Notes under the pieces: generated by a model
Database searches by the model: none
What the model saw: the letters and a program-made list of their open reading frames with translations, nothing else
Told to the model about the DNA's origin: nothing
In this document: in pieces, positions 1-6,713 of the stretch
How positions within the stretch are numbered: position 1 is the first letter of the stretch
Layout: every line of letters begins with the position of its first letter
Position numbers and translations under genes: made by a program
Source of the DNA: an uncultured Mycoplasmatota bacterium
GTDB lineage: Bacteria; Bacillota_I; Bacilli_A; RF39; UBA660
Direction of reading: 5' to 3'
Assembly (NCBI GenBank): GCA_946407055.1
Contig: CAMJMP010000006.1
Location: forward strand, 1 to 13,853
Length of the DNA: 13,853 nt

Positions 1-81
1 GGTGTCGTAATTAAAGAAGGTATTCGACCACCTCTAGATTATCTTAAAGCAGTTGATGAAATATTTTTAAAAGGAGAATAA
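1..81 (+). CDS. recU: RecU Holliday junction resolvase, C-terminal fragment (5' end outside window)
   Basis: An open frame runs from the window edge to TAA at 79-81 and gives 26 residues, including the stretch PPLDYLKAVDEIF. This resembles the C-terminus of Firmicute RecU, the Mg-dependent endonuclease that resolves four-way junctions in recombination and repair. The neighbour supports it: recU directly precedes a class A PBP gene in many Bacilli, and here the PBP start codon lies 2 nt after the stop. The nuclease catalytic residues are all outside the window, so activity cannot be judged. The name rests on a short tail plus synteny. Confidence 0.72.
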   Translation, partial: GVVIKEGIRPPLDYLKAVDEIFLKGE

Positions 82-83
82 AT

Positions 84-2909
84 ATGGAAGATAACGAAGA
101 AAGAGGTCTAACTATTATTCATGAAGATAGTAAACCTCCAAAAAAGAAATTGAAATTGACTAATCCTTTCAAGAAGAATAAACCTATAGTAGTTGAAGGT
201 GAAGATGAAAAGCCTAAAAAAGAACCTAAAGAAAAAAAGGTTAAAAAGGTAAAAGAACCTAAGGAACCTAAAGAGAAAAAAGAAAAGGTTAAAGGTAAAA
301 AAGAATGTCTTGAATGTGGAACAAAATTCAAAGCAAAACTTACTTCTTGTCCTAAATGCGGAAGTACTAATACAAAGGAATATGTTGATCCAATGAAAAA
401 GAGAAAAAGAAAAAAGAGAGCTAAAAAAATACTTAACTTCTTCTTAGGTCTATTAATGCTTGGTGGTATCGCCATAATGTTAGCTATGTTAGCATTCTGT
501 GGATATATAGTAATGTCTGCACCATCATTTAATACTGACCTACTATATCGTAAAGAAGCAACAATATTATATGATAAAAACGGAACTGAAATTACGAAGA
601 TTGGTTTAGAGCAACGTATCTTAGTTTCATACGATGATCTACCAGAAGTATTAATCGATGCCATTGTTGCAACAGAGGATGCTCGTTACTTCCAACATAA
701 TGGTTTCGATGTAGTTCGTTTTACTAAAGCATCTTTTGGTCAAGTAGTTGGTCAAGCTGGTGCCGGTGGTGCTTCAACATTAACAATGCAAGTTGTTAAG
801 AATACATTCACATCAAAAGAAGCACATGGTTTCAAAGGTATCATTCGTAAGTTTACTGATATCTACATGGCCGTATTTAAAATTGAAAAGAATTATACTA
901 AAGAAGAAATAATGGAATTCTATGTTAATGCTCCTTTCTTAGGAAGCCATACATATGGAGTTGAACAAGCTTGCCAAACATACTTTGGTAAATCTGTTAG
1001 AGATATATCTCTTCCAGAAGCTGCTTTAATAGCAGGTATCTTCAATGCTCCAACAACATACAGTCCATTTAATAGTTTAGAGTTAGCTACTCAAAGACGT
1101 TCAACAGTTCTTAACTTAATGGTAAGACATGGATATATTACAAAAGAACAAGCTGAAGAAGCTAACGCTATTCCTGTAGAAAGTTTACTAATCGAACCTT
1201 CTCCAGACAAAATTCACAAATATCAATCATTCATTGATGCAACAATCGATGATGTTACTAAAAAAACAGGTATGAATCCTTACGATGTACCAATGTTAAT
1301 TTATACTACATTAGATCCTAATATCCAAGATATCTTAAATCAATTAAATGACGGATCACTTGGTTATAGATGGGTAGATGATTACATTGATATCGGTTTA
1401 GCTATTACTGATGTTCACACTGGCGCAGTTACTGCTCTAGATGGTGGACGTAACGTAAGTACTAAACGTGGCTTCAACAGAGCCACAATGGGTAGATTCC
1501 AACCAGGATCTATCATCAAACCAATTATGGATTACGGTCCATACATTGAATATAATAATGGTTCACCAGGAACAATCTTCTACGATGTTCCTTACAGTTA
1601 TTCAACTGGTCAAAGAATTACTAACTCAGATAACTCTTACAAAGGTGCTATGACAATGCGTACAGCACTAGTTGAGTCAAGAAACGTTCCAGCTGTTCAA
1701 GCATTCCATGCTGTTGATAAAGATAAAGTTGCTGAATTTGCCCACGCTTGTGGATTAGATTATGGTGATACTTTATATGAATCATACGCTATCGGTGGTG
1801 GTATGGAAGTTAGTCCATTAACAATGGCAGCTGCTTACGGAACATTCGCTCGTGGTGGTTATTACATTGAACCATATACATTTACTAAAATTATTGTTCA
1901 ACAAACAGATGAAGTTATAGAACACAAAGTTGAAAAGACTCAAGCAATGAGTCGTGAAACAGCATATATGATTAACGACATGTTAGTATCAGCTACTAAA
2001 AATGGTGTTGGTGGTAACATTAGAGTTGGTGGCGATGTTGCATCAAAAACTGGTACAAGTACATATAGTTATGCAGCAATGCGTAGTTATGGTATTCCAG
2101 ATTCTGCATCATCAGATAACTGGGTTATTACATATTCTCCAGATTATGTTATTTCATTCCGTTATGGATATGATGAATTATCACATGATCACTGGACAAA
2201 CGCTATTAAAGCCGCTATTGAAAGAAAGAAAATATCTGCTATATTAGCAAATAGAATATTCACATCAGGTGCAAGATTTGCTAAACCTGATACTGTAATT
2301 TCATCAAAATATGAAAAAGAATCAATTCCAGCAGAACTTCCCAGTGAATACACCCCTGCCGAATTGATTGGAAATGAATTATTTAAAAAAGGTACTGAAC
2401 CTTCACAAATATCTACAAGATTTGCTCAATTAAACAATCCTTCTGGCGTTGCTGGAAGTGAAAGTAACGGTGTTGTAACATTAAAATGGAATGCAATTGA
2501 AGTTCCAAACGCAATCAATCAATCTTACTTACAAAACTATTTTAAAGATGCCTATGGTTCACATGCAGAAACATTCTTAAAAAGACGTATTACATATAAT
2601 GATGAACACGTTGGTACTAACGGATATCAAGTTTATTTAAGAACTGCAAATGGAGACCAAGACTTGGGATTTACAACAAACACCTCATTTAATTACAACG
2701 CAGTTTTAAATGGTCAATATACCTTTATAGTAAGATCAGCTTATAGTATTTATAAAGCAAATCAAAGTTCTGGAATCGAAACAACAATCACAGTAACAGG
2801 TGCTGCTGAACCAGACCCTGAACCTGATGAACCAGATCCAGAAGAGCCGGATCCAGAAGAACCAGATCCTGAAGAACCAGATCCACTCGAGGATGAGTTA
2901 CAAAACTAA
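84..2909 (+). CDS. ponA: Class A penicillin-binding protein (bifunctional transglycosylase/transpeptidase) with N-terminal zinc ribbon
   Basis: This is a 941-residue peptidoglycan synthase that polymerises lipid II and cross-links stem peptides outside the membrane. Order of parts: a Lys/Glu/Pro-rich cytoplasmic region (about 15-73); a CxxC...CxxC zinc ribbon (C75, C78, C89, C92); a basic patch; one membrane helix (about 116-144); a GT51 domain with ATEDARYF (E198) and GGASTLTMQ (229-236); a transpeptidase domain with SIIK (S476, K479), SRN (532-534) and KTGT (655-658). A divergent fibronectin-III-like region (about 785-906) and an acidic EPDPE tail follow. In the GT51 motif RKxxE the usual Glu is Asp (RKFTD, D259). 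The start ATG has AAGGAG upstream, inside the end of recU, so the two are co-transcribed. The class is certain; the symbol follows the recU-ponA order. Confidence 0.95.
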   Translation: MEDNEERGLTIIHEDSKPPKKKLKLTNPFKKNKPIVVEGEDEKPKKEPKEKKVKKVKEPKEPKEKKEKVKGKKECLECGTKFKAKLTSCPKCGSTNTKEYVDPMKKRKRKKRAKKILNFFLGLLMLGGIAIMLAMLAFCGYIVMSAPSFNTDLLYRKEATILYDKNGTEITKIGLEQRILVSYDDLPEVLIDAIVATEDARYFQHNGFDVVRFTKASFGQVVGQAGAGGASTLTMQVVKNTFTSKEAHGFKGIIRKFTDIYMAVFKIEKNYTKEEIMEFYVNAPFLGSHTYGVEQACQTYFGKSVRDISLPEAALIAGIFNAPTTYSPFNSLELATQRRSTVLNLMVRHGYITKEQAEEANAIPVESLLIEPSPDKIHKYQSFIDATIDDVTKKTGMNPYDVPMLIYTTLDPNIQDILNQLNDGSLGYRWVDDYIDIGLAITDVHTGAVTALDGGRNVSTKRGFNRATMGRFQPGSIIKPIMDYGPYIEYNNGSPGTIFYDVPYSYSTGQRITNSDNSYKGAMTMRTALVESRNVPAVQAFHAVDKDKVAEFAHACGLDYGDTLYESYAIGGGMEVSPLTMAAAYGTFARGGYYIEPYTFTKIIVQQTDEVIEHKVEKTQAMSRETAYMINDMLVSATKNGVGGNIRVGGDVASKTGTSTYSYAAMRSYGIPDSASSDNWVITYSPDYVISFRYGYDELSHDHWTNAIKAAIERKKISAILANRIFTSGARFAKPDTVISSKYEKESIPAELPSEYTPAELIGNELFKKGTEPSQISTRFAQLNNPSGVAGSESNGVVTLKWNAIEVPNAINQSYLQNYFKDAYGSHAETFLKRRITYNDEHVGTNGYQVYLRTANGDQDLGFTTNTSFNYNAVLNGQYTFIVRSAYSIYKANQSSGIETTITVTGAAEPDPEPDEPDPEEPDPEEPDPEEPDPLEDELQN
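2829..2888 (+). repeat. Four tandem 15-bp units encoding EPDPE in the PBP tail
   Basis: Four adjacent 15-bp units begin at 2829, 2844, 2859 and 2874, of the form GARCCRGATCCWGAA; the last unit diverges at its end. They encode an acidic Pro-rich tail after the last folded region of the extracellular domain. Related EPDP codons precede the array. Such in-frame repeats can change copy number by slippage without breaking the frame. Proline/acid tails in surface proteins usually act as wall-spanning spacers; that role here is inference. Confidence 0.8.
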
Positions 2910-2915
2910 GCGAAT

Positions 2916-2974
2916 AATTATTAATGGATCGCAGGGGGTCATCATCTAAGACATTCAACTAGACATTAATAATT
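2916..2974. repeat. 11-bp perfect inverted repeat enclosing a G-rich core
   Basis: The arm at 2916-2926 (AATTATTAATG) is exactly complementary to 2964-2974 (CATTAATAATT). The 37-nt interior contains a G5 run at 2934-2938, striking in such AT-rich DNA. The element lies between the PBP stop and the bidirectional terminator. It could form an RNA stem at the ponA mRNA 3' end or be a protein-binding dyad. The AT-only arms and long loop make chance possible, and no known family is recognised. Confidence 0.4.
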
Positions 2975-2983
2975 TAAGTAAAT

Positions 2984-3016
2984 AAAAAAAGGAACTATTT
3001 AGTTCCTTTTTCTTTT
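2984..3016. terminator. Bidirectional rho-independent terminator between ponA and nth
   Basis: A perfect 11-bp stem, 2986-2996 (AAAAAGGAACT) with 3001-3011, encloses a 4-nt loop. A T-rich run follows on the plus strand (TTTTTCTTTT) and on the minus strand (TTTTTTTATTT). It therefore serves the convergent ponA and nth transcripts. The nth stop codon (2999-3001) lies in the loop and first stem base, so the last nth codons form one stem arm. Confidence 0.9.
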
Positions 3017-3625
3017 GTCTTTACTAGGACATTCTTCATAAAACAAACAATTACCGCAATCTGGTTTAGCTGCTTTACAAATATATCTACCAAACAATAC
3101 CATTTGATGATGAGTTCTACTCCATTTATCTTTTGGTATTTTTTTCATTAACTTCTTTTCTACTTCTAAAACACTATCATTCTTAGAAGCTAATCTTAAT
3201 CTTTTACTAACTCTTTCTACATGAGTATCAACAGCAATGGCTGGTACATCATATAAATTAGATAATACGACATTCGTTGTCTTTCTTCCTACACCAGGTA
3301 AGTTTTCTAGATAATCTCTATCATTAGGTACTATACCATTACATTCACTAACTAACTTTTTAGCAATTGTAATAATATAATCACTCTTCTTAGTATAAGA
3401 ACCACAACTTCTAATTATATCTTCAATATCCTTTTTCTTAGCCTTAGCTAAAGTATTAAGATCATATTTCTTCCATAATACTTTAGTTACTTCATTTACT
3501 CTCTTATCAGTACATTGTGCTGATAATACCGTAGCTATTAATAACTCATAATCTTTATTATAATTTAGTTCACACTTAGCATCAGGAAACATTTTATCTA
3601 GTTTATCATTAATATTATTAATCAT
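2999..3625 (-). CDS. nth: Endonuclease III (DNA glycosylase/AP lyase)
   Basis: This 208-residue base-excision repair enzyme removes oxidised pyrimidines and nicks abasic sites. Visible signatures are the helix-hairpin-helix LPGVGRKT (109-116) with the catalytic lysine at K115, VDTHV with the catalytic aspartate at D133, and a C-terminal 4Fe-4S cluster C183-x6-C190-x2-C193-x5-C199, the exact Nth spacing. The length matches the family (about 210). Its ATG overlaps the dnaD stop (TAATG) with only a weak Shine-Dalgarno, which suggests translational coupling. dnaD-nth convergent to recU-ponA is a conserved Bacillus arrangement. It is the last gene of the cca-dnaD-nth unit. Confidence 0.97.
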   Translation of the reverse strand: MINNINDKLDKMFPDAKCELNYNKDYELLIATVLSAQCTDKRVNEVTKVLWKKYDLNTLAKAKKKDIEDIIRSCGSYTKKSDYIITIAKKLVSECNGIVPNDRDYLENLPGVGRKTTNVVLSNLYDVPAIAVDTHVERVSKRLRLASKNDSVLEVEKKLMKKIPKDKWSRTHHQMVLFGRYICKAAKPDCGNCLFYEECPSKDKRKRN

Positions 3626-4278
3626 TAATTATCCAACCAATCATAATCTAGTATTTCTTGTTCCTTTTCCCCTATTTCTTTATCTTTACTCTTTCTTCTA
3701 TTCTTCATATAAGTATTAACATCATCCATTGTTTTAAAGCCTTTTTTACCCCATTCATAGATGATTTTATCTATATACCTAAAATTAGACACACCATTAT
3801 AAATTGCTTCTCTAAGCGCCCCTAAAACAATCTCTTCACTTGTTCCAGTTGCTAACCAACCATTAATCATTTCTAATTCCATAGGTGATATAGTTCTACC
3901 TAATTCTTTTTCAAAAACTTTAAAAACATCTTCTTTAGTTTCTTCCTTTGCATCACTTTCAATAGATTCACTAGCAGCATCATAAACCTTATCTAAATTT
4001 ACCACTTCATTAAATCTACTATCTAAATCTTTAACACTATCTAAAGAAACCAAACCCTTTAACATTAAAGAATTAAATGCTTCTAAAGTATCATTAGTAT
4101 TTAAACCTAAGGATTTACTAATTAATTCTATTTCAAAATTATCATTATAATCATTATCAAGATACATTAAAACAAGGAACTCGTTTAATGAAAGTTTCTT
4201 ATCTATTGCTAACTTAGTTAAAACATCAGTTACAACATACTTTTTAGAACGTAAAGCCTTTTTGATGCTCTCCTTCAT
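3625..4278 (-). CDS. dnaD: DnaD-like replication initiation protein
   Basis: This 217-residue protein has the DnaD layout. An N-terminal winged-helix-like region (about 15-95) is followed by an acidic linker (about 103-117) and a C-terminal DnaD/DnaB domain (about 118-195). The latter carries the signature YIDKIIYEWGKKG (168-180), the YxxxIxxxWxxxG motif that binds DNA. In Bacillus, DnaD acts with DnaA and DnaB to remodel the origin and load the replicative helicase, and in restart with PriA. The ATG lies inside the end of cca, giving a 35-nt overlap with a poor Shine-Dalgarno, so expression probably depends on cca translation. No better downstream ATG is seen. The stop overlaps the nth start. 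Confidence 0.9.
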   Translation of the reverse strand: MKESIKKALRSKKYVVTDVLTKLAIDKKLSLNEFLVLMYLDNDYNDNFEIELISKSLGLNTNDTLEAFNSLMLKGLVSLDSVKDLDSRFNEVVNLDKVYDAASESIESDAKEETKEDVFKVFEKELGRTISPMELEMINGWLATGTSEEIVLGALREAIYNGVSNFRYIDKIIYEWGKKGFKTMDDVNTYMKNRRKSKDKEIGEKEQEILDYDWLDN

Positions 4279-5374
4279 CTAACCACTTCTTCCCTTGATC
4301 CTTCAAAACCTCTTTGATTTTATTTGTATCATTTTCTAATTTATCATCTAGTATTAAATCTTTCAATTTATTATAAATATAACCAACTTGTTTAGAAGGT
4401 TTTATTTCTAACATATTACATATTTCTTTACTACTTATATTAATATCTTTAATATCTTTTATAGCCATTTGTTTATGTAACTCTGTTACTTCTTCACGAG
4501 ATATTCCTAATATCTCACCAGCTACTAAACAGATATATAAACCATATTTAAATAACATATCTTTATCTATCTTACCATAAGTAGTTACTTCTTTAATACT
4601 CTTTATATTATTCTTCTCTTCTTTAGAGAAATTAAAATCTTTAGTTATTTCTAACTGACTATACATTCCACATACATCTGGAACATTTACTATTGTATCA
4701 TAATTAATACCAACATATTCTAATAAACCTAATCTTCTTAAATAATTTAAACCTACAATAGCATTCTTATTAACTAACATCTTTGTTAATTCTTCTTTAA
4801 TTCTTGTTAAAGATAATTCCCCTACTAACTTACGATATTTCTTAAGCGCTAAAAACAATTCAGTTTCAATCTTAAACTCTAATACTGAAGCAAATCTAAT
4901 TGCTCTTAATATTCTTAAAGGATCTTCTTGTAACTTCTTATCTATATCGCCAACACATCTAATTAATCTATCTTCAATATCTTGTTTTCCACCTAATAAA
5001 TCAATTATCTGGCCATTCTTACTCATACATAAAGTATTACAAGTAAAATCTCTTCTCATTACATCTTCAACTAAATTATCTACATATTCTACCTCTAATG
5101 AATTTCTATCTCCATTATATTTTAATTCTTTTCTATATGTAGTTATATCTATCTTATAACCTTTATATATAAATTTAACCGCTCCATAATTATCAGAACT
5201 AGGTGACCATTTAGCTAAAATATCCATCAAGTCCATTACTTTAGCATTAGTACAAATATCAATGTCAGTAGATTCTATTCCTAATAAAAAATCTCTAACA
5301 TATCCACCTACTACATAAGCTTCAAAACCTTGACTTTCAATTTTATCTAATATTTCTACGATAATATCTTTCAT
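4244..5374 (-). CDS. cca: CCA-adding tRNA nucleotidyltransferase
   Basis: This 376-residue class II nucleotidyltransferase adds or repairs the 3' CCA of tRNAs. The head carries GGYVRD (23-28) and the metal-binding carboxylates in STDID (D37, D39); RRDFTCN (107-113) and EDPLRILRAIRF (150-161) are the neck and nucleotide-template motifs. The C-terminal body is diverged. Poly(A) polymerase I has similar motifs, but the single copy, the length and the Gram-positive setting favour Cca. The start has AGAGAGG 9 nt upstream and an extended -10 just before that. The last 35 nt overlap dnaD in another frame, an unusually long overlap. In Bacillus, cca lies near but not next to dnaD. Confidence 0.92.
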   Translation of the reverse strand: MKDIIVEILDKIESQGFEAYVVGGYVRDFLLGIESTDIDICTNAKVMDLMDILAKWSPSSDNYGAVKFIYKGYKIDITTYRKELKYNGDRNSLEVEYVDNLVEDVMRRDFTCNTLCMSKNGQIIDLLGGKQDIEDRLIRCVGDIDKKLQEDPLRILRAIRFASVLEFKIETELFLALKKYRKLVGELSLTRIKEELTKMLVNKNAIVGLNYLRRLGLLEYVGINYDTIVNVPDVCGMYSQLEITKDFNFSKEEKNNIKSIKEVTTYGKIDKDMLFKYGLYICLVAGEILGISREEVTELHKQMAIKDIKDINISSKEICNMLEIKPSKQVGYIYNKLKDLILDDKLENDTNKIKEVLKDQGKKWLDEGEHQKGFTF

Positions 5375-5396
5375 CTACTGATACCTCTCTATCTAA

Positions 5397-5405
5397 AGTA
5401 TAACA
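5397..5405 (-). promoter_or_regulatory. Extended -10 promoter for cca-dnaD-nth
   Basis: The minus strand reads TGTTATACT, a TGn extended -10. Exactly 6 nt separate it from the Shine-Dalgarno AGAGAGG (5390-5384), so the start point is predicted at or near the first base of that sequence and the leader at about 16 nt. The best -35 at 17 bp is a weak TTAAAA lying within the upstream terminator hairpin. Confidence 0.6.
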
Positions 5406-5406
5406 T

Positions 5407-5434
5407 ATAAAAATGTAGATTTTAATATCTACAT
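5407..5434 (-). terminator. Weak terminator after the PASTA gene pair
   Basis: An 8-bp stem (ATGTAGAT, 5434-5427, with 5420-5413 on the minus strand) with a 6-nt loop is followed by TTTTATAT. It starts 15 nt after the stop of the 261-residue PASTA protein. The AT-rich stem and short U run suggest partial termination, so some read-through into cca is likely. The U run merges into the cca promoter. Confidence 0.55.
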
Positions 5435-5449
5435 CTTTAGTTTTACAGC

Positions 5450-6235
5450 TTAATGCTTAGCTACTTTAATACTCATTTCACAGCCAGTTTCTACAGCTTC
5501 TCCAGGTAAGCAACCATCTTGATAGAAAACTTTTCCATCTTCATATTCTGTTACTTCATCCATTAATACATCCAATTTAATTCCGTACTCTTCACAGAAA
5601 TCTTGAACATCTTTCAAAGTATAATTACCATCTGTAAAATCAGGATACTTAACACTACCCTTAGGAATATATAAAACAATAATATCTCCTGCCTTTAATG
5701 ATGTACCAGCTTCTACACTTTGACCAATAATCATATCATCAGGAACATTATCTCTTTCATAGTTAGGTTCTCTCATTTCAAATCTAACTTTTATATCACG
5801 AGCTTCTAAATATGCTTTAACTTCTTTATAACTCTTACCTTCATAATCATCTATAACTACCTTAGTATTTCCTTTGGATAAATAGAAAACAAGATCGATA
5901 GTCCCTTCAACATCTGTTCCTGCCTCAGGTTCTGTTCTAACAATAACATCTTTTCTTAAATCGCTATCTTCTCTTTTAATTGTATAATTTGAAGATATAT
6001 TAGCAGCATTTAATTTAGCTGCTGCTTCTTCAACAGTTAAACCAGTTAAATCAGGAAGCTTAGGTAAATTCTTTTCTTCTTCTTTCTTCTTTTCTTCCTC
6101 TTGTTTCTTTTGTTCTTTCTTTTCTTCAATTTTTTGTGCTTCTTTTTTATTATGACTAACTATAAAAATCGTAGTAGCACCAATAACTAAGAATAACAAT
6201 GCAACTGCTAATATAATAAGATTCCTTTTTTCCAT
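5450..6235 (-). CDS. Membrane-anchored protein with three PASTA domains, no kinase domain
   Basis: The 261-residue protein has a very short cytoplasmic N-terminus, one membrane helix (about 5-27), a Lys/Glu-rich stalk (about 28-56), then three PASTA-type repeats (about 58-121, 126-193, 195-261). No lipobox is present, so it is a type II membrane protein with its repeats outside the cell. PASTA domains bind peptidoglycan fragments, lipid II or beta-lactams. The last two repeats match repeats 2 and 3 of the neighbouring PrkC; for example VKYPDFTDG occurs in both, and repeat 3 is about half identical by eye. The first repeat is not close to PrkC repeat 1. The start has GGGAG upstream, 19 nt after the partner gene. 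Its function is unknown; an accessory wall sensor or PrkC competitor is inference. Confidence 0.88.
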   Translation of the reverse strand: MEKRNLIILAVALLFLVIGATTIFIVSHNKKEAQKIEEKKEQKKQEEEKKKEEEKNLPKLPDLTGLTVEEAAAKLNAANISSNYTIKREDSDLRKDVIVRTEPEAGTDVEGTIDLVFYLSKGNTKVVIDDYEGKSYKEVKAYLEARDIKVRFEMREPNYERDNVPDDMIIGQSVEAGTSLKAGDIIVLYIPKGSVKYPDFTDGNYTLKDVQDFCEEYGIKLDVLMDEVTEYEDGKVFYQDGCLPGEAVETGCEMSIKVAKH

Positions 6236-6254
6236 AAGTTCATCTCCCTACAAA

Positions 6255-6653
6255 CTATTTAGTATTTTCAGATATAAACAAATAAACTTCTGTTCCTTTA
6301 GTTCTTTCTGAACCAGCTGCCGGAATTGTTTTAACAACTTTTCCTTCAGCTATTTCAGTATCACTTATTTTTTCTTGTTGATCACTAACAACAAAACCGG
6401 CTTCTTCTAGTTTTTTAGTTGCTTCTTTTACATCCATACCAGCCACATCAGGTACTATAATTGTTTTCATGTTTTCAACATCTTTATTAAACTTTTCCTT
6501 GCTTTCTTTTTTTTCTTTTTCAAATTTTTCTTCCATCTTGTCCATTCTACTTCTTGATTCTTTAAACATTTTAAAACCAAATGACAACATACCTGCCATC
6601 ATCAACAACGCAACTCCTATAATTATATATTTTATATTACTATTTTCTTCCAT
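6255..6653 (-). CDS. Small membrane-anchored protein with one PASTA domain
   Basis: The ATG at 6653 gives 132 residues: a short N-terminus, a membrane helix (about 8-30), a charged Lys/Glu helical stalk (about 31-62) and one PASTA domain (about 65-128). I prefer this ATG to the in-frame GTG at 6662 because the Shine-Dalgarno AGGTGAG (6664-6658) sits 4 nt before the ATG and overlaps the GTG. The PASTA domain matches repeat 1 of PrkC closely, sharing VPDVAG, GKVVKT and RTKGT, with about 35 of 62 positions identical by eye. It is the first gene of a two-gene unit with its own promoter. With no catalytic domain it may sense wall ligands or contact PrkC; this is inference. Confidence 0.88.
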   Translation of the reverse strand: MEENSNIKYIIIGVALLMMAGMLSFGFKMFKESRSRMDKMEEKFEKEKKESKEKFNKDVENMKTIIVPDVAGMDVKEATKKLEEAGFVVSDQQEKISDTEIAEGKVVKTIPAAGSERTKGTEVYLFISENTK

Positions 6654-6670
6654 CTTACTCACCTAGCTTA

Positions 6671-6679
6671 ATTATATCA
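6671..6679 (-). promoter_or_regulatory. Extended -10 promoter for the PASTA gene pair
   Basis: The minus strand reads TGATATAAT, a perfect TATAAT with a TGn extension and no convincing -35. It lies directly after the rpe terminator U run and 6 nt before the Shine-Dalgarno AGGTGAG. A start point at the expected distance would give a leader of about 11 nt. This promoter would let the PASTA pair be expressed independently of the kinase operon. Confidence 0.65.
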
Positions 6680-6680
6680 C

Positions 6681-6713
6681 AAAAAATAGATAGTTATTTT
6701 AAACTATCTATTT
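6681..6713 (-). terminator. Rho-independent terminator of the rlmN-rpe operon
   Basis: A perfect 12-bp stem (AAATAGATAGTT, 6713-6702, with 6695-6684 on the minus strand) and a 6-nt loop are followed by TTTTTT. The first arm encodes the last residues of Rpe, and the Rpe stop codon (6694-6696) spans the loop and second arm. The stem is AT-rich but long. Confidence 0.8.

Noticed and set aside
119..664. 181-residue open frame on the minus strand opposite the 5' part of ponA
   Set aside because: It is the antisense shadow of the Lys/Glu-rich PBP region (AAA/GAA codons read as Phe/Ser/Leu), with no family resemblance and no credible ribosome site.
2924..2962. 12-codon open frame after ponA
   Set aside because: No Shine-Dalgarno, inside the inverted repeat, and too short to distinguish from chance.
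5450..6653. The two PASTA genes as fragments of a broken PrkC paralogue or one frameshifted gene
   Set aside because: Each has its own start, Shine-Dalgarno site, membrane helix, stalk and clean stop, and no kinase-domain remnant is present in any frame nearby.
6654..6662. GTG start at 6662 for the small PASTA protein
   Set aside because: The GTG is part of the Shine-Dalgarno AGGTGAG that serves the ATG at 6653, and it would have no ribosome site of its own.
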